Notes: generated from the letters alone by a model not told the origin. 11,653 bases of DNA from Cyanobacteria bacterium NC_groundwater_1444_Ag_S-0.65um_54_12 (GCA_016267585.1 JACQUT010000194.1:1-11653); one strand, 5' to 3'. Counted from the stretch's first letter, positions 1 through 8,778 are shown. Made by a program: numbers and translations.

Positions 1-3000
1 CTTTGAAGTAGCCAAGCTAATAGCCACGGGCGAAAAGCGCGAATGGCTAGAAGCAGAGTTAGCCAAGAAACGTGTGCTCGTTACAACTATCGGTAGAATT
101 ATCATCAACGAAGTTTTGCCTGGCGAATTTCCTTTCATAAACAAAATTATCGATAAAAAGGGCCTGGAGCGTATCATAATGCGCGCCTTCAACATGCTCG
201 GCTCGACCCGGGCAGCTCAGTTAGCTAACGAGTTAAAGAGCCTGGGTTTCAAATACGCTACGCGGGCTGGAGTTTCCATAGCGATCGAAGATCTCTATGT
301 ACCGAAAGAAAAGCACGCCATACTGGATAGAGCCGAGCTAGAGATAGAACAAGCCAGACGCGATTACCTGCGCGGACAAATCACGGAGGTCGAACGTTAC
401 TCAAAAGTCATCGATACCTGGTCGGAGGCTACCGAGGAACTTACTGGCAAGATCAAAGAGACCTACGATCGCTTGAATTCCGTTTATATGATGGCGTTTA
501 GCGGTGCGCGCGGCAATATCTCGCAAGTCCGCCAGTTAGTTGGCATGCGCGGTCTGATGGCAGATCCGGCAGGTCGTATCATCGACCTGCCTATCACCTC
601 TAATTTCCGCGAAGGGCTCAATGTTACGGAGTATATAATTTCGTCGTATGGTGCCCGAAAAGGTTTGGTTGATACTGCATTGCGCACGGCGGATTCGGGG
701 TATTTGACCAGGCGTCTGGCAGACGTGGCGCAGGACGTGATAGTTCGTGAGGAAGATTGTGGAACCAGGCTAGGGTTGGCGCTTACTGATATCAAGGATG
801 GCGAGAGCATCATCATCAGTCTGCGCGAGCGCGCGGTAGGTCGTGTATTGGCGACCGATGTGGTGGATGCCTCTGGTCAAACGCTTTTCAAGCGCGGTCA
901 ATTGTTGCAACCAGTCGATACCGAACGACTGGCGTCTGCCAAGATCGAGAGTATCCAGATTCGTTCACCGCTAGTTTGTAAATCCTCGCGAGGACTTTGT
1001 CGCCATTGCTATGGCTGGAGTCTTACCAATAATCAGCTGGTCGATATTGGTGAAGCAGTCGGGATCATTGCGGCGCAATCGATTGGCGAGCCAGGAACTC
1101 AGCTGACCATGCGTACTTTCCATACCGGTGGCGTCTTTACCCAGGCTTCCACGACGCTGGTCATCAAAGCTAAATATAATGGTAAGCTCTCTTTTACCGA
1201 AGATATTCCTAACCGAGAATTTCGTACTAAACATGGTGCGCGTGTCTCGGTAACTGAGCGTGAAGGCACCATACAGTTGCGTCATGGTAATAAGTCAGAG
1301 CCGATCGTCATACCCGTCGGTTTCGATATAAAGGTCAAAGATGGCGATCAGGTAGTAGCTGGTCAAACGATTGCCGAGAGTTTTCTGGAAATGCGCGGCG
1401 CGGCACGCAAATCTCTCGAAAAGGGGTTCAAGGAAATCTCTTCTGACATATCGGGGATGGTAGCATTCGAGGGCTTCCGCTCCGAGGAAAAAGAAGATCG
1501 CCAGCACAATGTGACGCGGACGGCAGTGCCTGATAAAGGTAAGGAAGGCGAGTCCATTATCTGGGTGGTGGCAGGTGATGTATTCACACTGCCGGCAGGA
1601 GCCAAGATAAGAGTCAGGGATGGACAAGAGGTGGCAGAAGAAGATGTCATCGCTGAAACTACTATCCAAACTGAGCTGGGTGGTGTATTACGGCTAGGAT
1701 CAGACATAGTGTCCGAGCGGCAGGGAGATCAGTCCATAATACTGAGTGGGCGAGATATTTCGGTAGTTACGGCTGATTTGGCATGCAATGGCTTTCTTAC
1801 TGGTACGAAGGAGCCCAAGTTACGCATCGACGATCTGCAGACTGGTGAACACTATCTATTTACTTTGAAAGTCAGTCCTAGCCAGCGCAGCGAAAATGAC
1901 ACGGTGATCGCCGAACATATCAAGGAAGAAGACTTTGTGGCTTCGGCCGGTGAGATACGTTATCTAGAGGTCACGTTTGTCGATAAGGATAAGCGGACGA
2001 TAGCCAAGCCGGCACGGTTACTTTTCATCCCCGAAGAGCGCGTCAGCGTGAACAAAGATAACTCGCTATTGATCGAGGGAATTCACAATGGCATGGAGGT
2101 AGCCGCTGGTACCGAAGTGGTCAAGGATATCGAGGTAAAAACTAACGGTATCATTCAAATTTTCGAAGATAACAACATAATACGGGAAATTTTGGTTTTC
2201 CCGGGCGATCGCTACGAGGTGCCAGCCGAGACACCGCTAAATGTTATGGATTCCGAAGAAGTAAAGCCTGGCGATTGGATCGCGCCGGGTATAGCGGCGC
2301 GGGCTGGTGGAATTGTGCGAGTGATTTCTCTTGAAGAAGAAGAAATGAATGTCGTCGTGGTACGGCGTGCCATAGAGCGCATTATTCATCCAGCTACGCA
2401 GGGCATACCTTACACTGCTACTACTTCGGAAATGTCTCTCCAGTTCATGACTCGTTTACAAGTACGCGATGGCGAGAGAGTGAAAGCGGGCATGTCATTG
2501 GCCAAGACGGAAGTTTTCCTGAAGCTAAGTGGTAGACTTTCCCATTTGGTCGGTAAGATCGAGATACCTGAAGCCCCTGCTCACTTGACTGAAGGCGAGG
2601 AACCGCAGCCTTTGGGTTTCCACATCACGATTCTCGAATCGCTAGCATTACGCCGTGACGTTCCAACGCTAGCCAAGCGAGCCGGTTTCCGGGAACAGCG
2701 TGTCATGACTTACTTGATGGCAGAGGAGGGAGAGTATGTAGCGCCAGGTACGACAGTGGTTCGTACCGAGATTTTGAGTCATGCTGGCGGCATTATCGAA
2801 GAACCAAGGCTGGGAGCGGGCACGATTACTCGTCTGCTCTTGGTGACTCCTGACCAGGAAAAGGTATACGAAATACGCTCCCCGTCAGTGCGGGATGGCC
2901 AATATGTCAGGGAAGGCCACAATTTAGGTGAAGCCAAGAAAGCTGAATGGGCGGGCCGGGTGCGTTTGCAAAATGGTAGGGTCTATGTGCGACATGCGCG

Positions 3001-3898
3001 TCCTTATTTGATCTCGGTCGGCACTCAGCTCTTGTGCACATCCGGTGATATGGTATTGATGGGCGAGACACTAGCGACCTTGGTCTATGATAGAGTCAAA
3101 ACGGGTGATATCATTCAGGGCTTGCCCCGAGTAGAAGAGTTACTAGAGGCCCGTAAGCCAAAAGACAGTGCGCTCATCTGTGAACGCGGCGGAGAGGTCG
3201 ATCTAGACACGGATCCCGAAGAGGCATCCACTGTCTGGATCAAAGTTCATGATGAAGATCGCATACCAACCGGCGAGCGCGATTCCTATCAAGTACCGCC
3301 GGGTTCGCGCTTGATAGTAAACAAGGGAGATCTATTGACTGCTGGTGCACCTCTTACGGATGGCCCGATCAATCCCCATGATGTACTGCGAATTAGCGGA
3401 GTGGAAGCCACCCAACGCTATCTGGTTGATGAGGTGCAAATGGTATATCGTTCTCAAGGGGTCGAGATAGCCGACAAACATATTGAAGTGATTGTTTGCC
3501 AGATGACGCGCAAGAAAAAGGTGGACGATCCAGGCGAAAGTACTATGCTGCCTGGCGAACTGGTAGACACCATTGATTCTGATCGCATACAAAATGATAT
3601 GCGATCAGAAGATAAGAGCATGCCCGTAGTTCATCCGATACTACTGGGCATCACCAAAGCTTCGCTGAATACCGAGTCGTTTGTATCGGCTGCGTCTTTC
3701 CAGGAAACGACCAGGGTTTTGACGGAAGCTGCTATTGAAGGCAAAAAAGATTGGTTACATGGCCTGAAGGAAAATGTGGTGATCGGACGTCTTATTCCTG
3801 CAGGAACCGGCTTTTTCGATATAGAAGAGCCGCCACTAGAGCCAGCGGCACCCGAATCGGTTATCGCAGGTAGTATGACGCCAGAAGCCATGATTTAA
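1..3898 (+). CDS. rpoC: DNA-directed RNA polymerase subunit beta' (5' partial, unsplit, with large SI3-type insertion)
   Basis: This is the C-terminal part of the largest RNA polymerase subunit. Codons start at base 2, giving 1298 residues to TAA 3896-3898; the catalytic NADFDGD aspartates lie upstream of the window. Counting from base 2, it shows a TTIGR motif near residue 30, the SGARGN block, a bridge helix at about 206-241, a zinc site (C253, C326, C333, C336), and a trigger loop from [15 protein letters not shown] at about 363. After an insertion of about 650 residues the core resumes with [20 protein letters not shown] at about 1035, then the DKHIEVIV and GITKASL blocks. A GTG at 74 could look like a start, but no ribosome binding site precedes it and the frame stays open upstream, so the gene is cut by the window edge. 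The core resembles cyanobacterial RpoC2, but there is no RpoC1/RpoC2 split. The usual IVRQM reads IVCQM (C1166). Confidence 0.97.
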   Translation, partial: FEVAKLIATGEKREWLEAELAKKRVLVTTIGRIIINEVLPGEFPFINKIIDKKGLERIIMRAFNMLGSTRAAQLANELKSLGFKYATRAGVSIAIEDLYVPKEKHAILDRAELEIEQARRDYLRGQITEVERYSKVIDTWSEATEELTGKIKETYDRLNSVYMMAFSGARGNISQVRQLVGMRGLMADPAGRIIDLPITSNFREGLNVTEYIISSYGARKGLVDTALRTADSGYLTRRLADVAQDVIVREEDCGTRLGLALTDIKDGESIIISLRERAVGRVLATDVVDASGQTLFKRGQLLQPVDTERLASAKIESIQIRSPLVCKSSRGLCRHCYGWSLTNNQLVDIGEAVGIIAAQSIGEPGTQLTMRTFHTGGVFTQASTTLVIKAKYNGKLSFTEDIPNREFRTKHGARVSVTEREGTIQLRHGNKSEPIVIPVGFDIKVKDGDQVVAGQTIAESFLEMRGAARKSLEKGFKEISSDISGMVAFEGFRSEEKEDRQHNVTRTAVPDKGKEGESIIWVVAGDVFTLPAGAKIRVRDGQEVAEEDVIAETTIQTELGGVLRLGSDIVSERQGDQSIILSGRDISVVTADLACNGFLTGTKEPKLRIDDLQTGEHYLFTLKVSPSQRSENDTVIAEHIKEEDFVASAGEIRYLEVTFVDKDKRTIAKPARLLFIPEERVSVNKDNSLLIEGIHNGMEVAAGTEVVKDIEVKTNGIIQIFEDNNIIREILVFPGDRYEVPAETPLNVMDSEEVKPGDWIAPGIAARAGGIVRVISLEEEEMNVVVVRRAIERIIHPATQGIPYTATTSEMSLQFMTRLQVRDGERVKAGMSLAKTEVFLKLSGRLSHLVGKIEIPEAPAHLTEGEEPQPLGFHITILESLALRRDVPTLAKRAGFREQRVMTYLMAEEGEYVAPGTTVVRTEILSHAGGIIEEPRLGAGTITRLLLVTPDQEKVYEIRSPSVRDGQYVREGHNLGEAKKAEWAGRVRLQNGRVYVRHARPYLISVGTQLLCTSGDMVLMGETLATLVYDRVKTGDIIQGLPRVEELLEARKPKDSALICERGGEVDLDTDPEEASTVWIKVHDEDRIPTGERDSYQVPPGSRLIVNKGDLLTAGAPLTDGPINPHDVLRISGVEATQRYLVDEVQMVYRSQGVEIADKHIEVIVCQMTRKKKVDDPGESTMLPGELVDTIDSDRIQNDMRSEDKSMPVVHPILLGITKASLNTESFVSAASFQETTRVLTEAAIEGKKDWLHGLKENVVIGRLIPAGTGFFDIEEPPLEPAAPESVIAGSMTPEAMI
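1136..3103 (+). other. RpoC trigger-loop insertion (SI3-type, about 655 residues)
   Basis: This coding segment separates the two halves of the RpoC trigger loop. It begins just after FHTGGV and ends just before [10 protein letters not shown]. coli has about 190 residues at this place, and cyanobacteria and plastids have roughly 600 or more. A turn motif recurs through the segment, of the form (V/A)xDG-x-x-V-x-x-G-x-x-(I/L)A, often followed by a short strand and GGxI or GxV. Examples start near bases 1330, 1605, 2080, 2240, 2455, 2715, 2885 and 3030. This pattern fits the tandem sandwich-barrel hybrid motifs known for SI3. The repeats have diverged and I set the boundaries by eye. The role, by analogy, is to modulate elongation, pausing and factor access at the trigger loop. 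Confidence 0.8.
3577..3610. repeat. 13-bp perfect inverted repeat inside rpoC
   Basis: TTCTGATCGCATA (3577-3589) and its exact reverse complement TATGCGATCAGAA (3598-3610) flank an 8-base spacer, CAAAATGA. In mRNA this would form a stable stem-loop about 290 bases before the rpoC stop codon and about 340 bases before the rpsL promoter. It encodes residues around DSDRIQND, in a poorly conserved linker between the HIEVIV and GITKASL blocks, where nucleotide sequence is free to vary. No T-run follows, so it is not an intrinsic terminator. The function is unknown; an mRNA processing site, a pause site or a protein-binding palindrome are all possible. Confidence 0.75.
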
Positions 3899-3935
3899 AG
3901 TGGCTGCTTCACCAGGGTCGCTTATTTAACACATT

Positions 3936-3950
3936 GCCAGGCGCTCTGGC
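3936..3950 (+). promoter_or_regulatory. Short hairpin abutting the rpsL promoter
   Basis: GCCAG (3936-3940) and CTGGC (3946-3950) pair around the loop GCGCT, with a possible extra G-T pair inside. The hairpin ends on the base before the -35 box of the next promoter. No run of T follows (the next bases are TTGACG), so it is a poor intrinsic terminator. It could slow transcription from rpoC, act as an operator, or be incidental. Confidence 0.4.
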
Positions 3951-3979
3951 TTGACGGTATCGTCGCTCACTCGTATTAT
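3951..3979 (+). promoter_or_regulatory. Sigma70-type promoter for the str cluster
   Basis: A -35 box TTGACG (3951-3956, 5 of 6 to consensus) and a -10 box TATTAT (3974-3979, 5 of 6) are separated by exactly 17 bases. Transcription would start near 3986, giving a leader of about 50 bases before the rpsL GTG. The position between rpoC and rpsL suits an independent promoter for rpsL-rpsG-fusA. Readthrough from rpoBC is also likely because no convincing terminator lies between. Confidence 0.75.
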
Positions 3980-3980
3980 T

Positions 3981-4004
3981 AAAATTCGCGCTAAATTTTG
4001 CGCT
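3981..4004 (+). repeat. 12-base near-perfect tandem repeat in the rpsL leader
   Basis: AAAATTCGCGCT (3981-3992) is followed directly by AAATTTTGCGCT (3993-4004), with 10 of 12 positions identical. The pair spans the predicted transcription start and early leader, just downstream of the -10 box. It could be a tandem binding site for a regulator or simply low-complexity leader sequence. Confidence 0.45.
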
Positions 4005-4025
4005 TTCCTTTATAACCCTAACAAT

Positions 4026-4031
4026 AGGAGG
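4026..4031 (+). promoter_or_regulatory. Strong ribosome binding site of rpsL
   Basis: AGGAGG lies five bases before the GTG at 4037. This full match to the anti-Shine-Dalgarno sequence decides the non-ATG start, which also agrees with the conserved S12 N-terminus MPTI. Confidence 0.85.
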
Positions 4032-4036
4032 ATTAA

Positions 4037-4429
4037 GTGCCCACCATTAGCCAACTCGTTCGCCATGAGCGGGAGCGGGTGGTATATAAGACAAAGTCTC
4101 CGGCGTTGCAAGGATGCCCGCAGCGGAGAGGGGTTTGCACTCGTGTCTACACCACCACCCCTAAAAAGCCTAATTCCGCACTGCGAAAAGTCGCTCGGGT
4201 AAAACTGGTAAACGGTATTGAAGTAACTAGTTATATACCAGGAGTAGGACATAATCTGCAGGAACATTCGGTAGTATTGATTCGTGGTGGGAGAGTCAAG
4301 GATTTGCCTGGTGTGCGTTATCATATTGTTCGTGGCACGCTTGATACCGCAGGAGTGAAAGATCGGCTGCAAGGTCGTAGCAAGTATGGTGCGAAGCGCC
4401 CGAAAAGTGCTAAGGGTGCAAAGAAGTAG
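4037..4429 (+). CDS. rpsL: 30S ribosomal protein S12
   Basis: S12 sits at the decoding centre of the small subunit and helps control translational accuracy. The 130-residue product has the family core: [45 protein letters not shown] and [10 protein letters not shown], ending with a lysine-rich tail. Both lysines linked to streptomycin response (in PKKPN and in GGRVKDLPG) are present, so the sequence is of the sensitive type. The aspartate of the KDLPG loop, the usual methylthiolation target, is also present. Translation starts at GTG. The sequence is closest to cyanobacterial and plastid S12 as I recall them, with a few extra C-terminal residues (SAKGAKK). It is the first gene after the promoter and is followed by rpsG after 14 bases. 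Confidence 0.98.
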   Translation: MPTISQLVRHERERVVYKTKSPALQGCPQRRGVCTRVYTTTPKKPNSALRKVARVKLVNGIEVTSYIPGVGHNLQEHSVVLIRGGRVKDLPGVRYHIVRGTLDTAGVKDRLQGRSKYGAKRPKSAKGAKK

Positions 4430-4443
4430 GAGTCAATAAGAGA

Positions 4444-4914
4444 ATGCCTCGTCGTGGTCTTGTGCAGAGGCGGCATCGTGAGCCAGATTCCCGCCTGAAT
4501 AGTCCGGTGGCTAGCCGCTTTATCAATTGTTTGATGGAACGTGGTAAGAAATCCTTGGCCGAGAAAATCTTCTACCGGGCTTTGGATCAGGTAGCTCAGA
4601 AGGTTAGCAAGGAGCCGGTAGAGGTATTTCAGCGTGCTATCAAAAATTGCACTCCGCTTTTGGAAGTAAAACCCCGGAGAGTGGGTGGTGCAACTTATCA
4701 AGTGCCAATAGAAGTAAAGATCGATCGCGGGGTGGCACTGGCCACGCGCTGGATTATTGCGAGTGCACGGAAGCGGGCGGGTAAACCGATGATTGATCGC
4801 TTGGCAGCTGAGCTAAGTGAGGCCTATAACAATACTGGCCCCAGTGTCAAGAAGCGGGAAGATACACACAAAATGGCAGAGGCTAATAAGGCTTTTGCTC
4901 ATTATCGCTGGTGA
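4444..4914 (+). CDS. rpsG: 30S ribosomal protein S7
   Basis: S7 is a primary 16S rRNA-binding protein that nucleates assembly of the 30S head and lies near the E site. The 156-residue length is standard for the family. Recognisable segments are MPRRG at the N-terminus, [38 protein letters not shown], and the C-terminal [20 protein letters not shown]. The start is ATG. The likely ribosome binding site AGGAG (4428-4432) overlaps the rpsL stop codon and lies 11 bases upstream, a little far, so coupling to rpsL translation is plausible. In E. coli, S7 represses its own operon by binding the rpsL-rpsG spacer. Here the spacer is only 14 bases, so that exact mechanism is unlikely. Confidence 0.98.
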   Translation: MPRRGLVQRRHREPDSRLNSPVASRFINCLMERGKKSLAEKIFYRALDQVAQKVSKEPVEVFQRAIKNCTPLLEVKPRRVGGATYQVPIEVKIDRGVALATRWIIASARKRAGKPMIDRLAAELSEAYNNTGPSVKKREDTHKMAEANKAFAHYRW

Positions 4915-4948
4915 AATTAATCGCCAAGAGCGACAGGGAATAGCTTTC

Positions 4949-7036
4949 ATGCCTCGGCAAGTTCCACTGGAACGCGTTCGAAATATTGGTATCGCTGCTC
5001 ATATCGATGCCGGTAAAACTACGACTACCGAACGAATTCTTTATTATACCGGCCGGGTACATCGCATGGGTGAAGTGCACGAAGGTGCGGCGACCATGGA
5101 TTATATGCCGCAAGAGCAAGAGCGCGGAATTACTATTACTTCAGCCGCAACATGCTGTATGTGGCAAGATCATCGCATCAATATTATAGATACGCCCGGC
5201 CACGTGGACTTCACTGTTGAGGTGGAGCGTTCTTTGCGTGTGCTTGACGGAGTGGTGGCGGTATTCTGTGCGGTCGGCGGCGTGCAGCCTCAGAGTGAAA
5301 CTGTTTGGCGACAAGCAAATCGTTATGAGGTTCCGCGCATTGTTTTCATTAACAAGATGGACCGGGTCGGTGCTGATTTTTTTCGAGTTGTCGAACAATT
5401 ACGTGAGCGTTTAGGGGCTAACGTAATTCCTTTGCAACTCCCGATAGGCGCCGAAGAGAATTTCAGTGGAGTCATTGATTTGTTGCAGATGCGGGCTATT
5501 TGTTATTACGATGATGCCGGCAAGGCCATTCGAATAGAAGAGATTCCGGATAGTTCAGTAGCGCTGGCGCAGAGTTATCGTGAGCAATTAATAGAAGCGG
5601 CGGCCGAGGCAAATGATGGTTTATTGAGTAAATACCTGGAAGGCGAGTCTTTAACAGAAGACGAAATAAGGCAGGGGCTACGTCAAGGGACTATTGCTAA
5701 TAAAATTGTTCCGGTGACTTGTGGTGCGGCATTCAAAAATAAGGGTGTGCAGCCGATGCTCGATGCAGTGGTGGATTATTTGCCTAGTCCTGCTGATATA
5801 CGAGCGGTACGCGGGGCAGTAGCGGAGGGATTGTCGGATGTACGGCCGGCTCGGGATGATGCTCCTTTTTCTGCGCTGGCGTTCAAGATTATTGCCGATC
5901 CTTTTATCGGCAAGTTGACTTTTTTTCGCGTCTATAGTGGGCGCTTGGCGAAAGGTAGTTATGTCTTGAATTCGACCAAGGGTAAACGCGAGCGCATCAG
6001 TCGTATAGTGCAGATGCATGCGGACAAGCGAGAAGATGTCGATGAGGTTTTGGCCGGTGATCTGGCGGCTGGAGTTGGGTTGCGCGAAACTACCACCGGG
6101 GATACGCTCTGCAGTGAAGAACAGCCTATTATCTTGGAAGCGATGGTATTTCCGGCGCCGGTCATTTCGGTGGCTATTGAGCCGAAGACCAAGGTCGATC
6201 AAGAAAGACTGGGGGATTCGCTGCGCAGGCTGTCCGAAGAAGATCCTACTTTCAAAGTGTCGCTAGATGCAGAAACTGGGCAAACGATTATTTCTGGCAT
6301 GGGTGAGTTGCATCTCGAAATCATCGTGGACCGCTTGCTAAGAGAGTTCAAGGTAGAGGCCAATGTCGGTAAGCCGCAAGTAGCTTATCGCGAAACTATA
6401 CGCAAAGTCGTTCAGCAAGAGGGGCGTTTCATAAGGCAGACCGGTGGACGCGGGCAGTACGGACATGTTGTTATCGTGATCGAGCCGAATGCGTCAAGTA
6501 AAGGTTTTGAGTTTGCCAATAAAATTGTCGGTGGTGTGATTCCGAAAGAATACATTCCAGCTGTTGAGGCGGGAATACGAGAAGGACTTACTGCTGGCAC
6601 CGTAGGAGGATATCCGGTAATTGACGTCAAGGCGGCCTTGGTGGATGGTTCTTTTCATGTGGTGGATTCCTCGGAAATAGCCTTCAAGATAGCTGGTTCG
6701 CTAGCGGTAAAAGCGGCGGTGGCTAAAGCAGATCCAGTATTACTGGAGCCCGTAATGAAGGTAGAAGTTGAGATACCGGAGCCCTATATGGGTGACGTAA
6801 TCGGAGATCTCCAAGGGCGGCGCAGGGGAGTAGTGCAGGGATTGGAGACGCGTGCTGGCCTGCAGGTAATCAGAGTTGCGGCGCCGTTGGCAGAGATGTT
6901 CGGTTATGCTACGGACCTGCGAAGCATGACCAAGGGACGTGGTACATTTACCATGGAATTTTCTAGTTATGCAGAAGTTCCCAAGGCGATCGCCGAGGGG
7001 ATTATCGCACGAACCCGCGGGGTGCGGATATGGTAG
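4949..7036 (+). CDS. fusA: Translation elongation factor G
   Basis: EF-G is the GTPase that drives tRNA-mRNA translocation and, with the recycling factor, ribosome splitting. The product has 695 residues, a normal length. The G domain has the P-loop AHIDAGKT (17-24), switch I RGITI (59-63), DTPGHVDF (81-88) and NKMD (135-138). Domain II to V features follow, including GMGELHLE in domain [12 protein letters not shown] in domain IV, the domain IV tip with H570 in FHVVDSSE, and [20 protein letters not shown] sequence in domain V. The ATG at 4949 is chosen because the family starts just before RNIGIAAH and AGGGA lies nine bases upstream. The frame is open further upstream, but only in overlap with rpsG. 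It follows rpsG after 34 bases. The sequence before DTPGH (MWQDHRIN) is cyanobacterial in style. Confidence 0.98.
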   Translation: MPRQVPLERVRNIGIAAHIDAGKTTTTERILYYTGRVHRMGEVHEGAATMDYMPQEQERGITITSAATCCMWQDHRINIIDTPGHVDFTVEVERSLRVLDGVVAVFCAVGGVQPQSETVWRQANRYEVPRIVFINKMDRVGADFFRVVEQLRERLGANVIPLQLPIGAEENFSGVIDLLQMRAICYYDDAGKAIRIEEIPDSSVALAQSYREQLIEAAAEANDGLLSKYLEGESLTEDEIRQGLRQGTIANKIVPVTCGAAFKNKGVQPMLDAVVDYLPSPADIRAVRGAVAEGLSDVRPARDDAPFSALAFKIIADPFIGKLTFFRVYSGRLAKGSYVLNSTKGKRERISRIVQMHADKREDVDEVLAGDLAAGVGLRETTTGDTLCSEEQPIILEAMVFPAPVISVAIEPKTKVDQERLGDSLRRLSEEDPTFKVSLDAETGQTIISGMGELHLEIIVDRLLREFKVEANVGKPQVAYRETIRKVVQQEGRFIRQTGGRGQYGHVVIVIEPNASSKGFEFANKIVGGVIPKEYIPAVEAGIREGLTAGTVGGYPVIDVKAALVDGSFHVVDSSEIAFKIAGSLAVKAAVAKADPVLLEPVMKVEVEIPEPYMGDVIGDLQGRRRGVVQGLETRAGLQVIRVAAPLAEMFGYATDLRSMTKGRGTFTMEFSSYAEVPKAIAEGIIARTRGVRIW

Positions 7037-7042
7037 AAGTGT

Positions 7043-7097
7043 CCCGACAGTGGCAGCCAAAAGGCGAGGTCGGGTACCATTTTGTAGGGTGATCCCT
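7043..7097 (+). promoter_or_regulatory. Paired inverted repeats in the fusA-tuf spacer
   Basis: The 85-base spacer holds CCCGAC (7043-7048) matched by GTCGGG (7069-7074) across a 20-base loop. It then holds a tight hairpin, AGGG-TGAT-CCCT (7086-7097), ten bases before the tuf ribosome binding site. A short TTTT follows the first stem. Neither is a convincing terminator and I see no promoter here. A structured leader that tunes tuf output relative to fusA is possible. Confidence 0.35.
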
Positions 7098-7121
7098 GTA
7101 GAGGAATAGGAGAAACAAGAG

Positions 7122-8336
7122 ATGGCCAGGCAGAAGTTCGAGCGGACGAAGCCACATGTAAACATCGGCACGATCGGCCATGTCGACCATGGCAAGACCA
7201 CGCTTACGGCAGCTATCACCATGACACTAGCGGCGGTGGGAAGGGCGCAACCAAAGCGTTACGATGAGATCGATGCCGCGCCGGAAGAGAAGGCGCGTGG
7301 TATTACCATCAACACGGCACACGTGGAGTACGAGACAGACAACCGCCATTATGCCCATGTAGACTGTCCCGGGCACGCTGACTATGTCAAAAACATGATA
7401 ACCGGCGCTGCACAAATGGACGGGGCAATTTTGGTAGTATCAGCCGCTGATGGTCCGATGCCGCAGACGCGCGAGCATATTCTGCTAGCTCGCCAGGTAG
7501 GTGTGCCGTATATTGTTGTCTTCTTGAACAAAGCGGACATGGTCGATGATCCAGAATTGCTCGAACTGGTGGAGATGGAAGTTCGCGATCTGCTCAAAGA
7601 ATACAAATTCCCAGGAGATGATATTCCGGTAGTAACGGGTTCTGCGCTCAGAGCTTTGGAGTACATACAGGCAAATCCCAAGACCTTGCGGGGTCAAAGT
7701 CCGGAAATTGACAGGTTGTGGGAATTAATGGAAGCTGTCGATTCATATGTTCCTGAGCCGCAACGTGAAGTCGATAAGCCTTTCCTGATGCCGGTCGAGG
7801 ATGTATTCTCGATTACCGGTCGGGGAACAGTGGCTACTGGCCGTATCGAACGCGGAAAAATCAAGGTCCAGGATGAAGTTGAAATTATCGGTTTTCGTGA
7901 CACTCGCAAGAGCATCGTTACTGGCGTGGAAATGTTCCGCAAAACCTTGGATGAAGGCGTGGCCGGAGATAATGTGGGTATATTGCTACGTGGAATCGAC
8001 AAGGAAGAGATAGAGCGCGGGCAAGTTCTGGCCAAACCAGGGTCGATCAAGCCTCATACCAAGTTCAAGGCAGAGGTATATGTACTCAAGAAAGAGGAAG
8101 GTGGCCGGCACACTCCTTTCTTCCCAGGCTATAAACCGCAGTTCTATGTTCGTACTACGGATGTAACTGGTGCTATCACCTTGCCGCAAGGCGTTGAAAT
8201 GGTCATGCCGGGGGATAATGTGCAGATGGAAATAGAGCTGATTCAACCGGTGGCTATTGAAAACGGAATGCGGTTCGCGATTCGTGAAGGTGGACGTACA
8301 GTTGGCGCCGGTGTAGTGGCCAGCGTAGAAGAATAA
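7122..8336 (+). CDS. tuf: Translation elongation factor Tu
   Basis: EF-Tu carries aminoacyl-tRNA to the ribosomal A site as a GTP complex. The 404-residue product is complete. Its G domain has GHVDHGKT (19-26), RGITI (59-63), DCPGHADY (81-88, with catalytic H85) and NKAD (136-139). Domains II and III show [34 protein letters not shown] sequence, and the C-terminal [15 protein letters not shown]. The sequence runs close to cyanobacterial EF-Tu, for example [10 protein letters not shown] after switch I. AGGAG (7108-7112) lies nine bases before the ATG. It follows fusA after 85 bases, an ordinary str-cluster position. EF-Tu usually needs more product than EF-G, which could explain separate regulation in this spacer. 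Only one copy is visible here. Confidence 0.98.
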   Translation: MARQKFERTKPHVNIGTIGHVDHGKTTLTAAITMTLAAVGRAQPKRYDEIDAAPEEKARGITINTAHVEYETDNRHYAHVDCPGHADYVKNMITGAAQMDGAILVVSAADGPMPQTREHILLARQVGVPYIVVFLNKADMVDDPELLELVEMEVRDLLKEYKFPGDDIPVVTGSALRALEYIQANPKTLRGQSPEIDRLWELMEAVDSYVPEPQREVDKPFLMPVEDVFSITGRGTVATGRIERGKIKVQDEVEIIGFRDTRKSIVTGVEMFRKTLDEGVAGDNVGILLRGIDKEEIERGQVLAKPGSIKPHTKFKAEVYVLKKEEGGRHTPFFPGYKPQFYVRTTDVTGAITLPQGVEMVMPGDNVQMEIELIQPVAIENGMRFAIREGGRTVGAGVVASVEE

Positions 8337-8370
8337 TCTTACGCCGGAACTCCTAGAGTAATTGCTAGTA

Positions 8371-8379
8371 TGGTAAAAT
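8371..8379 (+). promoter_or_regulatory. Candidate extended -10 promoter upstream of rpsJ
   Basis: TGG directly before TAAAAT (8374-8379) fits the extended -10 form TGN-TATAAT with one mismatch in the hexamer. No good -35 box lies 16-18 bases upstream, as is allowed for extended -10 promoters. Transcription would start near 8386, so the leader would include the stem-loops at 8403-8456. This would make rpsJ the first gene of a separately driven S10 operon. Confidence 0.45.
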
Positions 8380-8402
8380 GAAAATTCCCTTCTAGTTCGC
8401 AG

Positions 8403-8458
8403 GTGGGGCACCACAGATTGGCGGTTGCCCCACACTGGAAGTGAGGGAATGTGTGGAG
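8403..8458 (+). promoter_or_regulatory. Structured rpsJ leader with two mutually exclusive stems
   Basis: Stem A pairs GTGGGGCA (8403-8410) with TGCCCCAC (8426-8433), eight perfect pairs. A smaller inner CCA/TGG helix may form at 8411-8413 and 8419-8421. Stem B pairs CCACAC (8430-8435) with GTGTGG (8451-8456). The two stems share bases 8430-8433, so they cannot form together. Stem B covers the first two bases of GGAG (8455-8458), the only visible ribosome binding site of rpsJ. This looks like a translational switch, as in ribosomal-protein autoregulation. No ligand can be assigned from sequence alone. Confidence 0.45.
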
Positions 8459-8472
8459 AAGCGCAAAGTTTT

Positions 8473-8778
8473 ATGCAGGACAAGATCCGAATTCGCTTGA
8501 AGGCATATGATCATCGTCTAATAGATCAATCGACGGAGAAGATTGTTGAAACGGTGAAGCGTACTGGTTCTACCGTAGTAGGGCCTATCCCTTTACCTAC
8601 TAGTAAGGCAATATATTGCGTCTTGCGAAGCCCGCATGTAGATAAAAAGTCGCGGGAGCACTTCGAAGTCCGGACGCATAAGCGACTTATTGATATTATT
8701 TCCCCTCAGCCCAAAACGGTAGATGCGCTCATGAGGCTCGATCTTCCTGCGGGAGTGGATATTGAGGTCAAGCTCTGA
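8473..8778 (+). CDS. rpsJ: 30S ribosomal protein S10
   Basis: S10 is a 30S head protein and, as NusE, a partner in transcription antitermination. The 101-residue product starts [16 protein letters not shown] and contains the signature VGPIPLPT, then [18 protein letters not shown] and the C-terminal [11 protein letters not shown]. All are standard for the family, whose usual length is 100-105. The frame is open upstream to about 8425. I chose ATG 8473 because homologues begin at this point. The likely ribosome binding site GGAG (8455-8458) lies 14 bases upstream, longer than ideal, and is involved in the candidate leader structure. An alternative ATG at 8449 would add eight residues and has GAGGGA immediately before it, too close to serve. 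In cyanobacteria rpsJ likewise follows tuf. Confidence 0.97.
   Translation: MQDKIRIRLKAYDHRLIDQSTEKIVETVKRTGSTVVGPIPLPTSKAIYCVLRSPHVDKKSREHFEVRTHKRLIDIISPQPKTVDALMRLDLPAGVDIEVKL

Noticed and set aside
74..3898. GTG at 74 as the true start of an RpoC2-type gene
   Set aside because: No ribosome binding site precedes it, the frame is open back to base 2, and it falls inside the conserved stretch leading to TTIGR.
3936..3960. Intrinsic terminator after rpoC
   Set aside because: The stem is only five pairs and TTGACGGT follows instead of a T-run.
4010..4372. Antisense and other-frame open frames across the ribosomal genes, for example this one opposite rpsL
   Set aside because: They lie wholly over conserved genes, resemble no family I know, and lack ribosome binding sites; they are shadows of the coding strand.
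4817..4948. Upstream-extended EF-G start inside rpsG
   Set aside because: The extension reads the rpsG sequence in another frame, and EF-G homologues begin at the ATG at 4949.
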